Of a stretch of 64,000 nucleotides of DNA, positions 1 to 7,019 are shown piece after piece. Within the stretch, counting starts at the first letter, position 1. Each line of letters opens with the position of its first letter. The translations under genes and the position numbers were made by a program. Source of the stretch: Bacteroides sp. CAG:443 (GTDB lineage: Bacteria > Bacteroidota > Bacteroidia > Bacteroidales > Bacteroidaceae); NCBI GenBank assembly GCA_000432735.1, contig FR887812.1, positions 16,348 to 80,347 on the forward strand, in the 5' to 3' direction. The notes under the pieces are model-generated. The model saw nothing but the letters and a program-made list of their open reading frames with translations. It was not told where the DNA came from and ran no database searches.

Positions 1-2
1 GT

Positions 3-386
3 GTAGGAATGGATGTGTGTTGCGGAGGTATTATCGGAATGGGGGAAACCATGCAGCAGCGTGTGGAGTTTGCCTTTACCTTGAAATCGCTGGATATTCA
101 GTCTATCCCGCTCAACTTGTTGCAGCCGATAAAAGGTACTCCACTTGAAACGGAGCCTGCGCTCTCGGAAGAAGAGGTCTTGCGTACGGTAGCCATGTTC
201 CGTTTTGTCAATCCTTCGGCTTATCTCCGCTTTGCGGGAGGACGTTCACAGCTGAGTGATGAGGCAGTGCGCAAGGCGATGTATATCGGCGTAAACTCAG
301 CGATCGTAGGAGATTTGCTGACAACGCTGGGTTCGAAAGTAGCAGAAGATAGAAAACGAATAAAGGAGGTGGGCTATGAGTTATGA
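3..386 (+). CDS. bioB: Biotin synthase, C-terminal part (cut by window start)
   Basis: Radical-SAM enzyme that inserts sulfur into dethiobiotin, the last step of biotin synthesis. Only the C-terminal 127 residues are in the window, in frame from base 3; the radical-SAM CxxxCxxC motif lies upstream. What is visible fits BioB well: the [12 protein letters not shown] stretch near the window start matches the conserved CSGGI.GLGE segment of the family, followed by the [12 protein letters not shown] and LRFAGGRSQ segments of the barrel. The stop overlaps the bioA start by 11 nt, so bioB and bioA are translationally linked, and bioB is the first gene of the biotin operon visible here. Confidence 0.95.
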   Translation, partial: VGMDVCCGGIIGMGETMQQRVEFAFTLKSLDIQSIPLNLLQPIKGTPLETEPALSEEEVLRTVAMFRFVNPSAYLRFAGGRSQLSDEAVRKAMYIGVNSAIVGDLLTTLGSKVAEDRKRIKEVGYEL

Positions 387-1665
387 ACAATGTGTTGATA
401 ACTTCGACAGGGAGCATTTGTGGCATCCCTATACGTCGACTATCAATCCGTTGCCTACGTATAAGGTAAAACGGGCAAAAGGGTGTATGATTACGCTGGA
501 GGACGGTACGGAGCTGGTAGACGGTATGTCGTCGTGGTGGTGTGCCGTACATGGATATAATCATCCGGTGCTGAATCGGGCCATCGAAGAACAGTTGAAA
601 AACATGTCGCATGTGATGTTTGGAGGACTGACACACGAGCCTGCCATCGCATTGGGAAAGTTGCTTCTGAAGATTGTTCCGCCTTCCATGCAGAAGATTT
701 TTTATGCCGACAGTGGTTCGGTGGCTGTGGAGGTCGCACTGAAGATGGCGGTGCAGTATCAGTTTGCTGCGGGAAAGCCTGAAAAGAACAATTTTGTGAC
801 GATCCGTTCCGGCTATCATGGCGATACGTGGAATGCGATGTCGGTATGCGATCCGGTGACGGGCATGCATAGTTTGTTCGGTCCGGCACTTCCGGTACGT
901 TATTTTGTGCCTGCGCCTCAGTGCCGTTTCGGTGCCGAATGGGACGAGAAGGATATTCTTCCACTGAAGGAAACAATTGAGCAGCATCATCAGACGCTTG
1001 CCGGACTGATACTGGAACCGATCGTTCAGGGAGCCGGCGGTATGCGTTTTTATCATCCGCAGTATCTGCGTGAAGCGGCTAAGTTGTGCCGCGAATATGG
1101 TTTGCTGCTTATCTTCGACGAGATTGCTACGGGTTTCGGACGTACCGGGAAACTGTTTGCCTGGGAACATGCTGGAGTAGAACCCGATATCATGTGTATC
1201 GGTAAGGCGCTGACCGGAGGGTATATGACTTTCTCGGCCGTGCTGACTTCCGATAAGGTAGCGGACTGTATTTCTTCGCACGAGCCGCATGCTTTTATGC
1301 ACGGGCCTACTTTTATGGGAAATCCGCTTGCCTGTGCGGTGGCTTGTGCTTCCGTCAATCTGCTCTTGTCCAGCGGATGGGAGGAGAAGGTGAAACGCAT
1401 TGAGTCGCAACTGCGGGAGGAATTGCGCCCGGCTGCCGGATTACCTCAGGTGGCAGATGTGCGTGTGCTGGGAGCTATCGGAGTCATCGAAATGAAGAAT
1501 CCGGTGGATATGGCATGGATGCAACGCCGGTTTGTGGAAGAAGGTATCTGGGTGCGCCCGTTCGGACGGCTGGTATATATCATGCCTCCGTTTATTATCA
1601 GCAAGGAGGAACTGACGAAGCTGACTTCCGGCTTGCTGAAGATTGTAAGAGAAATAACCTGTTAA
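376..1665 (+). CDS. bioA: Adenosylmethionine-8-amino-7-oxononanoate aminotransferase (DAPA synthase)
   Basis: PLP enzyme (429 aa, usual length) that aminates 8-amino-7-oxononanoate to 7,8-diaminopelargonate with S-adenosylmethionine as amino donor; cytoplasmic. Class III aminotransferase fold: [13 protein letters not shown] near residue 52 is typical of Bio[14 protein letters not shown] near 145-157, the acidic PLP contact in [13 protein letters not shown] (Asp248), and the PLP lysine in CIGKALTGG (Lys277). The WW pair and the [10 protein letters not shown] segment favour BioA over other class III aminotransferases. It overlaps bioB by 11 nt and is followed 16 nt later by bioF. Confidence 0.97.
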   Translation: MSYEQCVDNFDREHLWHPYTSTINPLPTYKVKRAKGCMITLEDGTELVDGMSSWWCAVHGYNHPVLNRAIEEQLKNMSHVMFGGLTHEPAIALGKLLLKIVPPSMQKIFYADSGSVAVEVALKMAVQYQFAAGKPEKNNFVTIRSGYHGDTWNAMSVCDPVTGMHSLFGPALPVRYFVPAPQCRFGAEWDEKDILPLKETIEQHHQTLAGLILEPIVQGAGGMRFYHPQYLREAAKLCREYGLLLIFDEIATGFGRTGKLFAWEHAGVEPDIMCIGKALTGGYMTFSAVLTSDKVADCISSHEPHAFMHGPTFMGNPLACAVACASVNLLLSSGWEEKVKRIESQLREELRPAAGLPQVADVRVLGAIGVIEMKNPVDMAWMQRRFVEEGIWVRPFGRLVYIMPPFIISKEELTKLTSGLLKIVREITC

Positions 1666-1681
1666 ATAAAAAAGGAAAGGA

Positions 1682-2845
1682 ATGGAAACGATGGTTTCAT
1701 CGGATAATTTATATAGCCGGACGCTCGATGCGCTGGAGGAAGCGGGTAATCTGCGGACGCTGTCGCAGGCAGAACATCAAGGGAAATGGATCTGGAAGGA
1801 TGGCAAGCGCATGCTGAATCTTTCTTCGAATGACTATCTGGGACTGGCTGCCGACACTGCGCTGCGTGACGAGTTTATGCGGACGCTTTCGGAACGTGAT
1901 TTTCTGTTCTCGTCGTCGTCGTCGCGCCTGCTGACCGGTAACTTTACCGTATACGATGAGTTGGAACAGATGCTTGCCGAGATGTTCGGTGCAGGTGGTG
2001 CGCTGGTCTTTTCGAGTGGTTATCACATGAATACGGGAATACTTCCTGCCGTGGCTGATGCGCATACGCTGATTCTGGCAGATAAGCTGGTACATGCTAG
2101 TCTGATTGACGGAATCCGGCTGTCGGCTGCACGGTGCATCCGTTATCGTCATCAGGATTACGGGCAACTGGAGGCTTTGCTTGCCAAGAGTTATAAGGAT
2201 TACGAACGGATTGTTATCGTAACGGAGAGTGTCTTTAGTATGGATGGAGATGTGGCTCCTCTCGACCGGCTGGTGGACTTGAAAAAGCGTTATCCCGGTG
2301 TGATGCTGTATGTGGATGAGGCTCACGGTATCGGTGTACGTGGCAAAAACGGACTGGGTGTGGCCGAGGAACAGGGATGTCTGAAGGATATTGACTTCTT
2401 GTGTGGTACGTTTGGCAAGGCATTGGCTTCGGTCGGAGCGTATGTAGTGTGCAGTGAGGTGATGCGCTCGTTTCTGGTTAACCGGATGCGGACGTTTATC
2501 TTTACGACAGCACTTCCTCCGCTGAATGTGGCATGGACAAAGTTTATCCTGTCGCGTCTGGAGAGCTGGAACGACCGTCGGGAATGGTTGGCAAAGGCGG
2601 CTCTTCGGGTGCAGAAAGCTGTCCGGGCTTCAGGATGTGAGTGTCCTTCCTCAAGTCATATTGTTCCCTTCATTGTGGGCGAGAGCAGCAAGACTATCCT
2701 GAAAGCGGAAGACATGCAGCGGAAAGGATTTTATGTGTTGCCGGTTCGTCCGCCTACGGTTCCCGAAGGAACTTCCCGATTGCGTATTTCGCTGACGGCA
2801 GCTATTACGGAAGAGAAAGTGGACAGCTTATGCCGTGAATTGTAA
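1682..2845 (+). CDS. bioF: 8-amino-7-oxononanoate synthase (KAPA synthase)
   Basis: PLP enzyme (387 aa) of the alpha-oxoamine synthase family; joins pimeloyl-ACP and alanine to give 8-amino-7-oxononanoate. Visible motifs: LNLSSNDYLGLA near residues 45-56, the YVDEAHGIGVRG block with Asp212 and His215, and the PLP lysine Lys246 in CGTFGKALAS. The family also includes 2-amino-3-ketobutyrate CoA ligase and serine palmitoyltransferase, but the position between bioA and bioG decides for BioF. A purine-rich stretch (aaaaaaggaaagga) sits just before the chosen ATG. The next gene, bioG, is about 105 nt away, across a hairpin-rich gap. Confidence 0.96.
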   Translation: METMVSSDNLYSRTLDALEEAGNLRTLSQAEHQGKWIWKDGKRMLNLSSNDYLGLAADTALRDEFMRTLSERDFLFSSSSSRLLTGNFTVYDELEQMLAEMFGAGGALVFSSGYHMNTGILPAVADAHTLILADKLVHASLIDGIRLSAARCIRYRHQDYGQLEALLAKSYKDYERIVIVTESVFSMDGDVAPLDRLVDLKKRYPGVMLYVDEAHGIGVRGKNGLGVAEEQGCLKDIDFLCGTFGKALASVGAYVVCSEVMRSFLVNRMRTFIFTTALPPLNVAWTKFILSRLESWNDRREWLAKAALRVQKAVRASGCECPSSSHIVPFIVGESSKTILKAEDMQRKGFYVLPVRPPTVPEGTSRLRISLTAAITEEKVDSLCREL

Positions 2846-2882
2846 AGATTATGAACGTTTAAAAAATATCGGCACAAATGTA

Positions 2883-2943
2883 TGGAAACGTCGGCGTGTT
2901 TTACTGAAAACGTCGGCACGTTTTGATACACGTGCGCCGAATG
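2883..2943. repeat. Tandem hairpin-forming repeats between bioF and bioG
   Basis: The bioF-bioG gap holds two tandem copies of an aaacgtcggc(g/a)(t/c)gttt element. The second, at 2907-2924, is a perfect hairpin (aaaacgt, loop cggc, acgtttt). The same hairpin with loop cggg recurs at 54505-54522. There is no long T run after it, so it may weaken rather than stop transcription into bioG-bioC-bioD, or be an intergenic repeat family. Confidence 0.6.
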
Positions 2944-2950
2944 ACTGAAT

Positions 2951-3619
2951 ATGAAGCAAGTATTTATAAAAAAAGAGGGTAATCCGCGCTTGCTACTCTT
3001 CTTTGCAGGGTGGGGAAGTGACGAGCATTTATTTCGCCGTCCAGTAGCAGAAGGGTATGACTATCTGCTTTGTTTTGATTACCGTACGCTGGATTTCGAT
3101 TATTCTTTGCTGGATGGCTATCGTGAAATCAGACTGCTTGCCTGGTCGATGGGGGTATGGGTAGCCGGGCAGATTCTTTCGGGACGTACCTGTCCTTGGG
3201 AGATGAAGCTGGCTGTCAACGGTACGCCTTTCCCGATAGATGACCAGCGGGGGATTGCGGAAGCGGTTTTTCACGGTACGCTGGAGAATTTTTCGGATGC
3301 TACGCTGGCACGTTTCCGACGGAGGATCTGTGGCGGTGCAGGACAGGTGAAGGAGTTTCTTTCGCATCAGCCGTACCGTACGACGGAGGAGTTGAAGGAG
3401 GAACTGGCGGCTTTGGAACATGAAGTTGGGAAAGTTCTGCCGGCGGCTTTTGGTTGGGACAAGGCTATCATTGGCTTGTGTGACAAGATTTTTATTCCAA
3501 CCAATCAACGTGCCGCCTGGAAAGGAACGGAAGTGATGGAGATGGAAGCAGAACATTATGACACGGCGCTGTTCGACCGTCTGCTGGAAGGAAAGGGGGA
3601 GGAATGGACAAGACATTGA
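2951..3619 (+). CDS. bioG: Pimeloyl-ACP methyl ester esterase BioG (DUF452)
   Basis: Serine hydrolase (222 aa) that removes the methyl ester from pimeloyl-ACP methyl ester, ending the BioC-started route to pimelate. The first 70 residues show the BioG pattern: LLLFFAGWGSDEHLF and the nucleophile elbow LLAWSMGVW (Ser66). It lacks the larger cap of BioH. It overlaps bioC by 16 nt, which fits their joint role in opening and closing the disguised fatty acid pathway. BioG is the usual esterase in bacteria lacking BioH; fused BioC-BioG forms are known elsewhere, but here the two are separate overlapping genes. Confidence 0.93.
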   Translation: MKQVFIKKEGNPRLLLFFAGWGSDEHLFRRPVAEGYDYLLCFDYRTLDFDYSLLDGYREIRLLAWSMGVWVAGQILSGRTCPWEMKLAVNGTPFPIDDQRGIAEAVFHGTLENFSDATLARFRRRICGGAGQVKEFLSHQPYRTTEELKEELAALEHEVGKVLPAAFGWDKAIIGLCDKIFIPTNQRAAWKGTEVMEMEAEHYDTALFDRLLEGKGEEWTRH

Positions 3620-4356
3620 TTCGCCGCCGTTTTGCCAAGGCTGTGAGCAGCTATTCCATACGGGCGGATGTACAGCGACAGATTGCTTACCACATGGCTG
3701 ATGCCATAGGCAAGTATATCCCTTCGGGGGGACGGCGTAATGTGCTGGAGATTGGCTGCGGAACGGGCATGTTTACCCGTGCCTTTCTGCATTGTGCTAC
3801 TCCCGAACGGTTGCTACTGAACGATTTGTGTCCCGAAGTGGAACCGTATCTTACCGACTTACTTGCCAATAAGAGGATTCACTTTGCTGCATCCGATGCG
3901 GAGGCGTTGAATTTTCCCTCGGGGCAAAACCTGATTGTGTCGTGTTCTGCCATTCAGTGGTTCGACCAGCCGGAAAAGTTTCTGGCAGGCTGCCGCAAGC
4001 TCTTGACGACTGACGGCTATCTGGCTTTCAGTACGTTTGGCCCTCAGAATGTAAAGGAAGTGGTATCGCTTACTTCGGATACACTTCCTTATCGTTCGCT
4101 GGCGGAACTAACAAAGGTTTTGTCGACTGAGTATCAGATTGTGTATAGTCGGGAGGAAAAGCTGAAATTGTCTTTCACTTCGCCGCTGGAGGTACTGAAG
4201 CATCTGAAGGAAACGGGAGTGACGGGCATACGTCAGCAAAGCTGGACAAAGGGAGAACTGAACGATTTCTGCCGCCGTTATAAGGAACTGTATGCAGCGC
4301 CCGACGGAACTGTTCCGCTGACTTATCATCCTATTTATATGATTTGTAAAAAGTAA
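3604..4356 (+). CDS. bioC: Malonyl-ACP O-methyltransferase BioC
   Basis: SAM-dependent methyltransferase (250 aa) that methylates the free carboxyl of malonyl-ACP (or malonyl-CoA) so that the fatty acid synthase can extend it to pimeloyl-ACP methyl ester. Class I methyltransferase motif I is VLEIGCGTGMFT at about residues 47-58, followed by the acidic motif II in LNDLCPE and the SCSAIQWFD segment typical of BioC. The N-terminus (IRRRFAKAVSSYSIRADVQ) is the BioC signature for recognising the substrate. It begins inside bioG and ends 11 nt before bioD. Confidence 0.94.
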   Translation: MDKTLIRRRFAKAVSSYSIRADVQRQIAYHMADAIGKYIPSGGRRNVLEIGCGTGMFTRAFLHCATPERLLLNDLCPEVEPYLTDLLANKRIHFAASDAEALNFPSGQNLIVSCSAIQWFDQPEKFLAGCRKLLTTDGYLAFSTFGPQNVKEVVSLTSDTLPYRSLAELTKVLSTEYQIVYSREEKLKLSFTSPLEVLKHLKETGVTGIRQQSWTKGELNDFCRRYKELYAAPDGTVPLTYHPIYMICKK

Positions 4357-4367
4357 AATGTAATAAT

Positions 4368-5009
4368 ATGAAAGACAATGTTTTTTTTGTGAGTGGCATT
4401 GATACCAATGTCGGAAAGAGTTATGCAACTGGTTATCTGGCTAAGACATGGAACGAACAAGGTGTGCGTACGATTACGCAGAAATTTATTCAGACGGGGA
4501 ATGTGGGTATGTCGGAGGATATCGAACTGCACCGCAAGATTATGGGAACCGGTCTGCTGCCGGAAGATGAAAGCGGACTGACCATGCCTGAAATATTTAC
4601 TTATCCTTGTTCGCCTCATTTGGCAGCCGAAATAGATCATCGTCCGATTGATTTCGACAAGATAGAAAAGGCTACCCGCCAGTTGAGTGAAACCTATGAC
4701 GCGGTCTTGCTGGAAGGAGCAGGCGGCCTGATGGTCCCGCTTACCCGCGACTTGCTGACAATCGATTATGTGGCACAGAAAAACTATCCGTTGATTTTTG
4801 TGACTTCGGGGAAACTGGGAAGCATTAATCATACTTTGTTAAGTCTGGAAGCGATTACTCGTCGGGGTATTCGCCTGCATACCGTGGCTTATAATCTTTT
4901 CCCGGAAGAAGATGATGATATTATCCGTCGGGATACAGAAGCCTATATCCGTGACTTGCTGGCAAAGGAATATCCGGAAACTCATTTCGTGGTTATCCCC
5001 CAATTATAA
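4368..5009 (+). CDS. bioD: Dethiobiotin synthetase
   Basis: ATP-dependent carboxylase (213 aa) that closes the ureido ring of dethiobiotin from diaminopelargonate and CO2. It has the P-loop FVSGIDTNVGKSYA (residues 7-20, Lys17), the substrate lysine in TITQKFIQTG (Lys39) and the EGAGGLMVPL block at 116-125. Length is normal for BioD. It is the last gene of the operon; a strong hairpin terminator follows about 30 nt after the stop. With bioB-A-F-G-C this gives a complete route from malonyl-ACP to biotin. Confidence 0.96.
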   Translation: MKDNVFFVSGIDTNVGKSYATGYLAKTWNEQGVRTITQKFIQTGNVGMSEDIELHRKIMGTGLLPEDESGLTMPEIFTYPCSPHLAAEIDHRPIDFDKIEKATRQLSETYDAVLLEGAGGLMVPLTRDLLTIDYVAQKNYPLIFVTSGKLGSINHTLLSLEAITRRGIRLHTVAYNLFPEEDDDIIRRDTEAYIRDLLAKEYPETHFVVIPQL

Positions 5010-5035
5010 CTATAAGCACAAATACTTTAAATGGA

Positions 5036-5088
5036 AAAATCTCCTGCCTTGGTTCATGCTAATTACATGACTGAGGCAGGAGATTTTC
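5036..5088 (+). terminator. Terminator of the biotin operon
   Basis: Inverted repeat aaaatctcctgcct (5037-5050) / aggcaggagatttt (5074-5087) with a loop of about 23 nt and A/T flanks. It starts about 30 nt after the bioD stop. Confidence 0.85.
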
Positions 5089-5114
5089 ATTTAGTAACTT
5101 ACAGATACAAATAA

Positions 5115-5144
5115 GGCTGTTTCATCTTTGATATTGAAACAGCC
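5115..5144 (-). terminator. Terminator of the tmRNA gene
   Basis: Perfect 10-bp stem ggctgtttca (5115-5124) / tgaaacagcc (5135-5144), read on the minus strand just after the tmRNA 3' end and followed by TTATTTG. Confidence 0.75.
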
Positions 5145-5162
5145 CCTTTCATCTTTTTCCTG

Positions 5163-5558
5163 GGTGGACCTGGAGGGAATCGAACCCTCGTCCAAACAAG
5201 GAAGCCATATGCTTTCTACATGCTTATCTCTGCCTTCGGTTTTCGTGCATAAGCAAGACCAGAGCCACCCACTTATACCTTAGTCCCTAAAATTTCATTT
5301 CAGCCTCGGAACCCGACTGAAACTATCCCCGAATTTGCTGTGCCGCTTGACCAAACGCTTCGGAACAAGAGCTTTTGAGCGACATCTCGTTTCCATCACT
5401 GTGACGGAAATAAAGCTAATCTACTATTCTTCGATTAAGCAGCGAGAGCATAATTTTCGTTGCCAGATAATTGTTCAGTAACTGAGATTATAGTGCAAAT
5501 CACTGACGCACTGCATGCTTACATACCACATCTCTCGCTGTCAAATCCAGTCAAGCCC
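5163..5558 (-). ncRNA. ssrA: tmRNA (transfer-messenger RNA), one-piece
   Basis: On the minus strand the RNA starts GGGCUUGACUGGAUUUGAC and ends GGGUUCGAUUCCCUCCAGGUCC-A-CC: a tRNA-like T arm plus a 7-bp acceptor stem (GGGCUUG with CAGGUCC). The reading frame for the tag peptide is at 5464-5435 and reads G-N-E-N-Y-A-L-A-A-stop, with the family's YALAA end. Length about 396 nt, normal for a one-piece tmRNA. It rescues stalled ribosomes by trans-translation with SmpB. The exact 3' end is uncertain by one or two bases because the genome reads ACCCA here. Confidence 0.95.
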
Positions 5559-5581
5559 AAGCATGTGATAATTATTGTGCA

Positions 5582-5613
5582 CAAAGATAGGAAATATTTG
5601 TGATTTCGCCAAA
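5582..5613 (-). promoter_or_regulatory. Bacteroides-type promoter of tmRNA
   Basis: On the minus strand TTTG (5613-5610), 20 nt spacer, then TATCTTTG (5589-5582), matching the Bacteroides consensus TTTG / TAnnTTTG. Transcription would start near 5577, leaving a short leader to be cut off. Confidence 0.75.
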
Positions 5614-5671
5614 ATATAATGGATTTTAGCTATTTTTGGTGGCTTTAATGAATCAATTAAACGATAGAAAC

Positions 5672-6823
5672 ATGAAATTAATAGGTATTTGTATGGCTGC
5701 TGCTATGGCTTTGATAGGAAGTGGGTGTGCAGGAAACGCCAATCGGGCGAAAGCTGTGACCGGACAGGCGGATTCGTTGTATCTGCTGGTGGGAAGTTAT
5801 GCCCCGTCGCAGGATGAAGGTATCCGTGTGTATGTGTTCAATCAGGAAACGGGAAAAGGAACGTATCGGAGTGGTATATCGGGCATTTCGAATCCTTCGT
5901 TTCTCATTCCGTCGGCCGACGGTAGCCGGGTGTATGCGGTAGGGGAGGATGAAGGGATTTCTTCTACGGCCAATGCGTTGGCGTTCGATCGAGCAAAAGG
6001 TACGCTTTCGCTGATCAACTCTCAACCGACCAATGGAGGGGCGCCTTGTAATATTACGTTGAGTCCGAAAGAGGATTATGTCTTGACGGCCAATTATGCG
6101 GGGGGTAGTGTAACGGTATTTCCTTTAGGTAATCGTGGGGAGTTGCTGGCGGGTGACACCTTGACCTTTACGGGTAGCGGACCGGATAAGGAACGACAGG
6201 CTCAGCCGCATCTGCATAGTGTGCTCTTCACACCGGACAATCGCCTTTTGCTAGCCAATGATTTGGGAACCGATCGTATTCATGTCTTTCCTGTAAATGA
6301 TAAGAAAGGTGAAGGTTTATTGAATCGTGCGGCTGCTTACGATGTACAATTAGCTCCGGGATCGGGACCACGTCATACGTGTTTCGCACCCGACGGAAAG
6401 CATGTGTATCTCATTACCGAACTGTCGGGGGATGTGATTGCGATTTCTTACGACGAAATGAAACTGGATACTATTCAGACCATTAAGGCAGATACGCTTG
6501 ATGCTCACGGAAGTGCGGATATTCATATTTCGCCGGATGGTGATTTTGTGTATGCATCCAACCGCTTGAAAGGGGATGGTATTGCTATCTTCTCAGTTAG
6601 TTCGGAGGACGGTACGCTGGAAAAGGTAGGGTATCAGCCTACGGGAATTCATCCGCGTAACTTTGTCATTACGCCTAATGGTAAGTTTTTACTGGTAGCT
6701 TGTCGAGATACAAATGAGATTCAGGTATTTGCACGGGATGCCGATACCGGATTGCTGAAAGATACCGGCGAGAAAATTGAAATGTCGAAGCCGGTTTGTC
6801 TGAAATTTGTTCCGATGAACTGA
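5672..6823 (+). CDS. Lactonase-family seven-bladed beta-propeller lipoprotein (6-phosphogluconolactonase-like)
   Basis: 383 aa. The chosen ATG gives a clean lipoprotein signal peptide (MKLIGICMAAAMALIGSGC, cysteine at residue 19); longer starts at 5636 (TTG) and 5648 would spoil it. The rest is a lactonase (Pfam PF10282) beta-propeller: repeated blades with HPRNFVITPNGKFL, GPRHTCFAPDGKHVY and NPSFLIPSADG-type strands, and conserved PHLHSV and SADIHISPDG segments. Cytoplasmic relatives hydrolyse 6-phosphogluconolactone; a membrane-anchored, exported copy more likely acts on another sugar lactone or serves as a scaffold. It stands alone, divergent from tmRNA, and ends at a terminator shared with the GH92 gene. 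The substrate is unknown. Confidence 0.85.
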   Translation: MKLIGICMAAAMALIGSGCAGNANRAKAVTGQADSLYLLVGSYAPSQDEGIRVYVFNQETGKGTYRSGISGISNPSFLIPSADGSRVYAVGEDEGISSTANALAFDRAKGTLSLINSQPTNGGAPCNITLSPKEDYVLTANYAGGSVTVFPLGNRGELLAGDTLTFTGSGPDKERQAQPHLHSVLFTPDNRLLLANDLGTDRIHVFPVNDKKGEGLLNRAAAYDVQLAPGSGPRHTCFAPDGKHVYLITELSGDVIAISYDEMKLDTIQTIKADTLDAHGSADIHISPDGDFVYASNRLKGDGIAIFSVSSEDGTLEKVGYQPTGIHPRNFVITPNGKFLLVACRDTNEIQVFARDADTGLLKDTGEKIEMSKPVCLKFVPMN

Positions 6824-6914
6824 TACTGAAGAAAGACTTGTTTCCTCTGTATAAGAGAACGGTATGTCAATACTCAATGGATGAGGGTAAACCTTCCATT
6901 GAATATCCAATAGT

Positions 6915-6960
6915 AAAAAAGGGTCGTATCAAATTCTGTGAAAATGATACGGCCCTTTTT
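6915..6960. terminator. Bidirectional terminator between lactonase and GH92 genes
   Basis: Stem aaaaagggtcgtatca (6915-6930) / tgatacggcccttttt (6945-6960) with a single G-T pair, A run on one side and T run on the other. It lies between two convergent genes. Confidence 0.85.
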
Positions 6961-7019
6961 ATGGTAGTATTACATCTTGTTCTCCCGTCACTTGAATGTT
7001 CGGGGAGTTTTCATATTTA

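Noticed and set aside
208..1410. Long open frame on the minus strand across bioA
   Set aside because: It is antisense to a well-supported bioA, with His/Arg-rich low-sense sequence and no known motif. Similar antisense frames over other real genes (for example 51644-52744 and 30679-31506) were rejected for the same reason.
5161..5190. tRNA-like T arm and acceptor end
   Set aside because: There is no anticodon arm nearby; it is the 3' end of the tmRNA.
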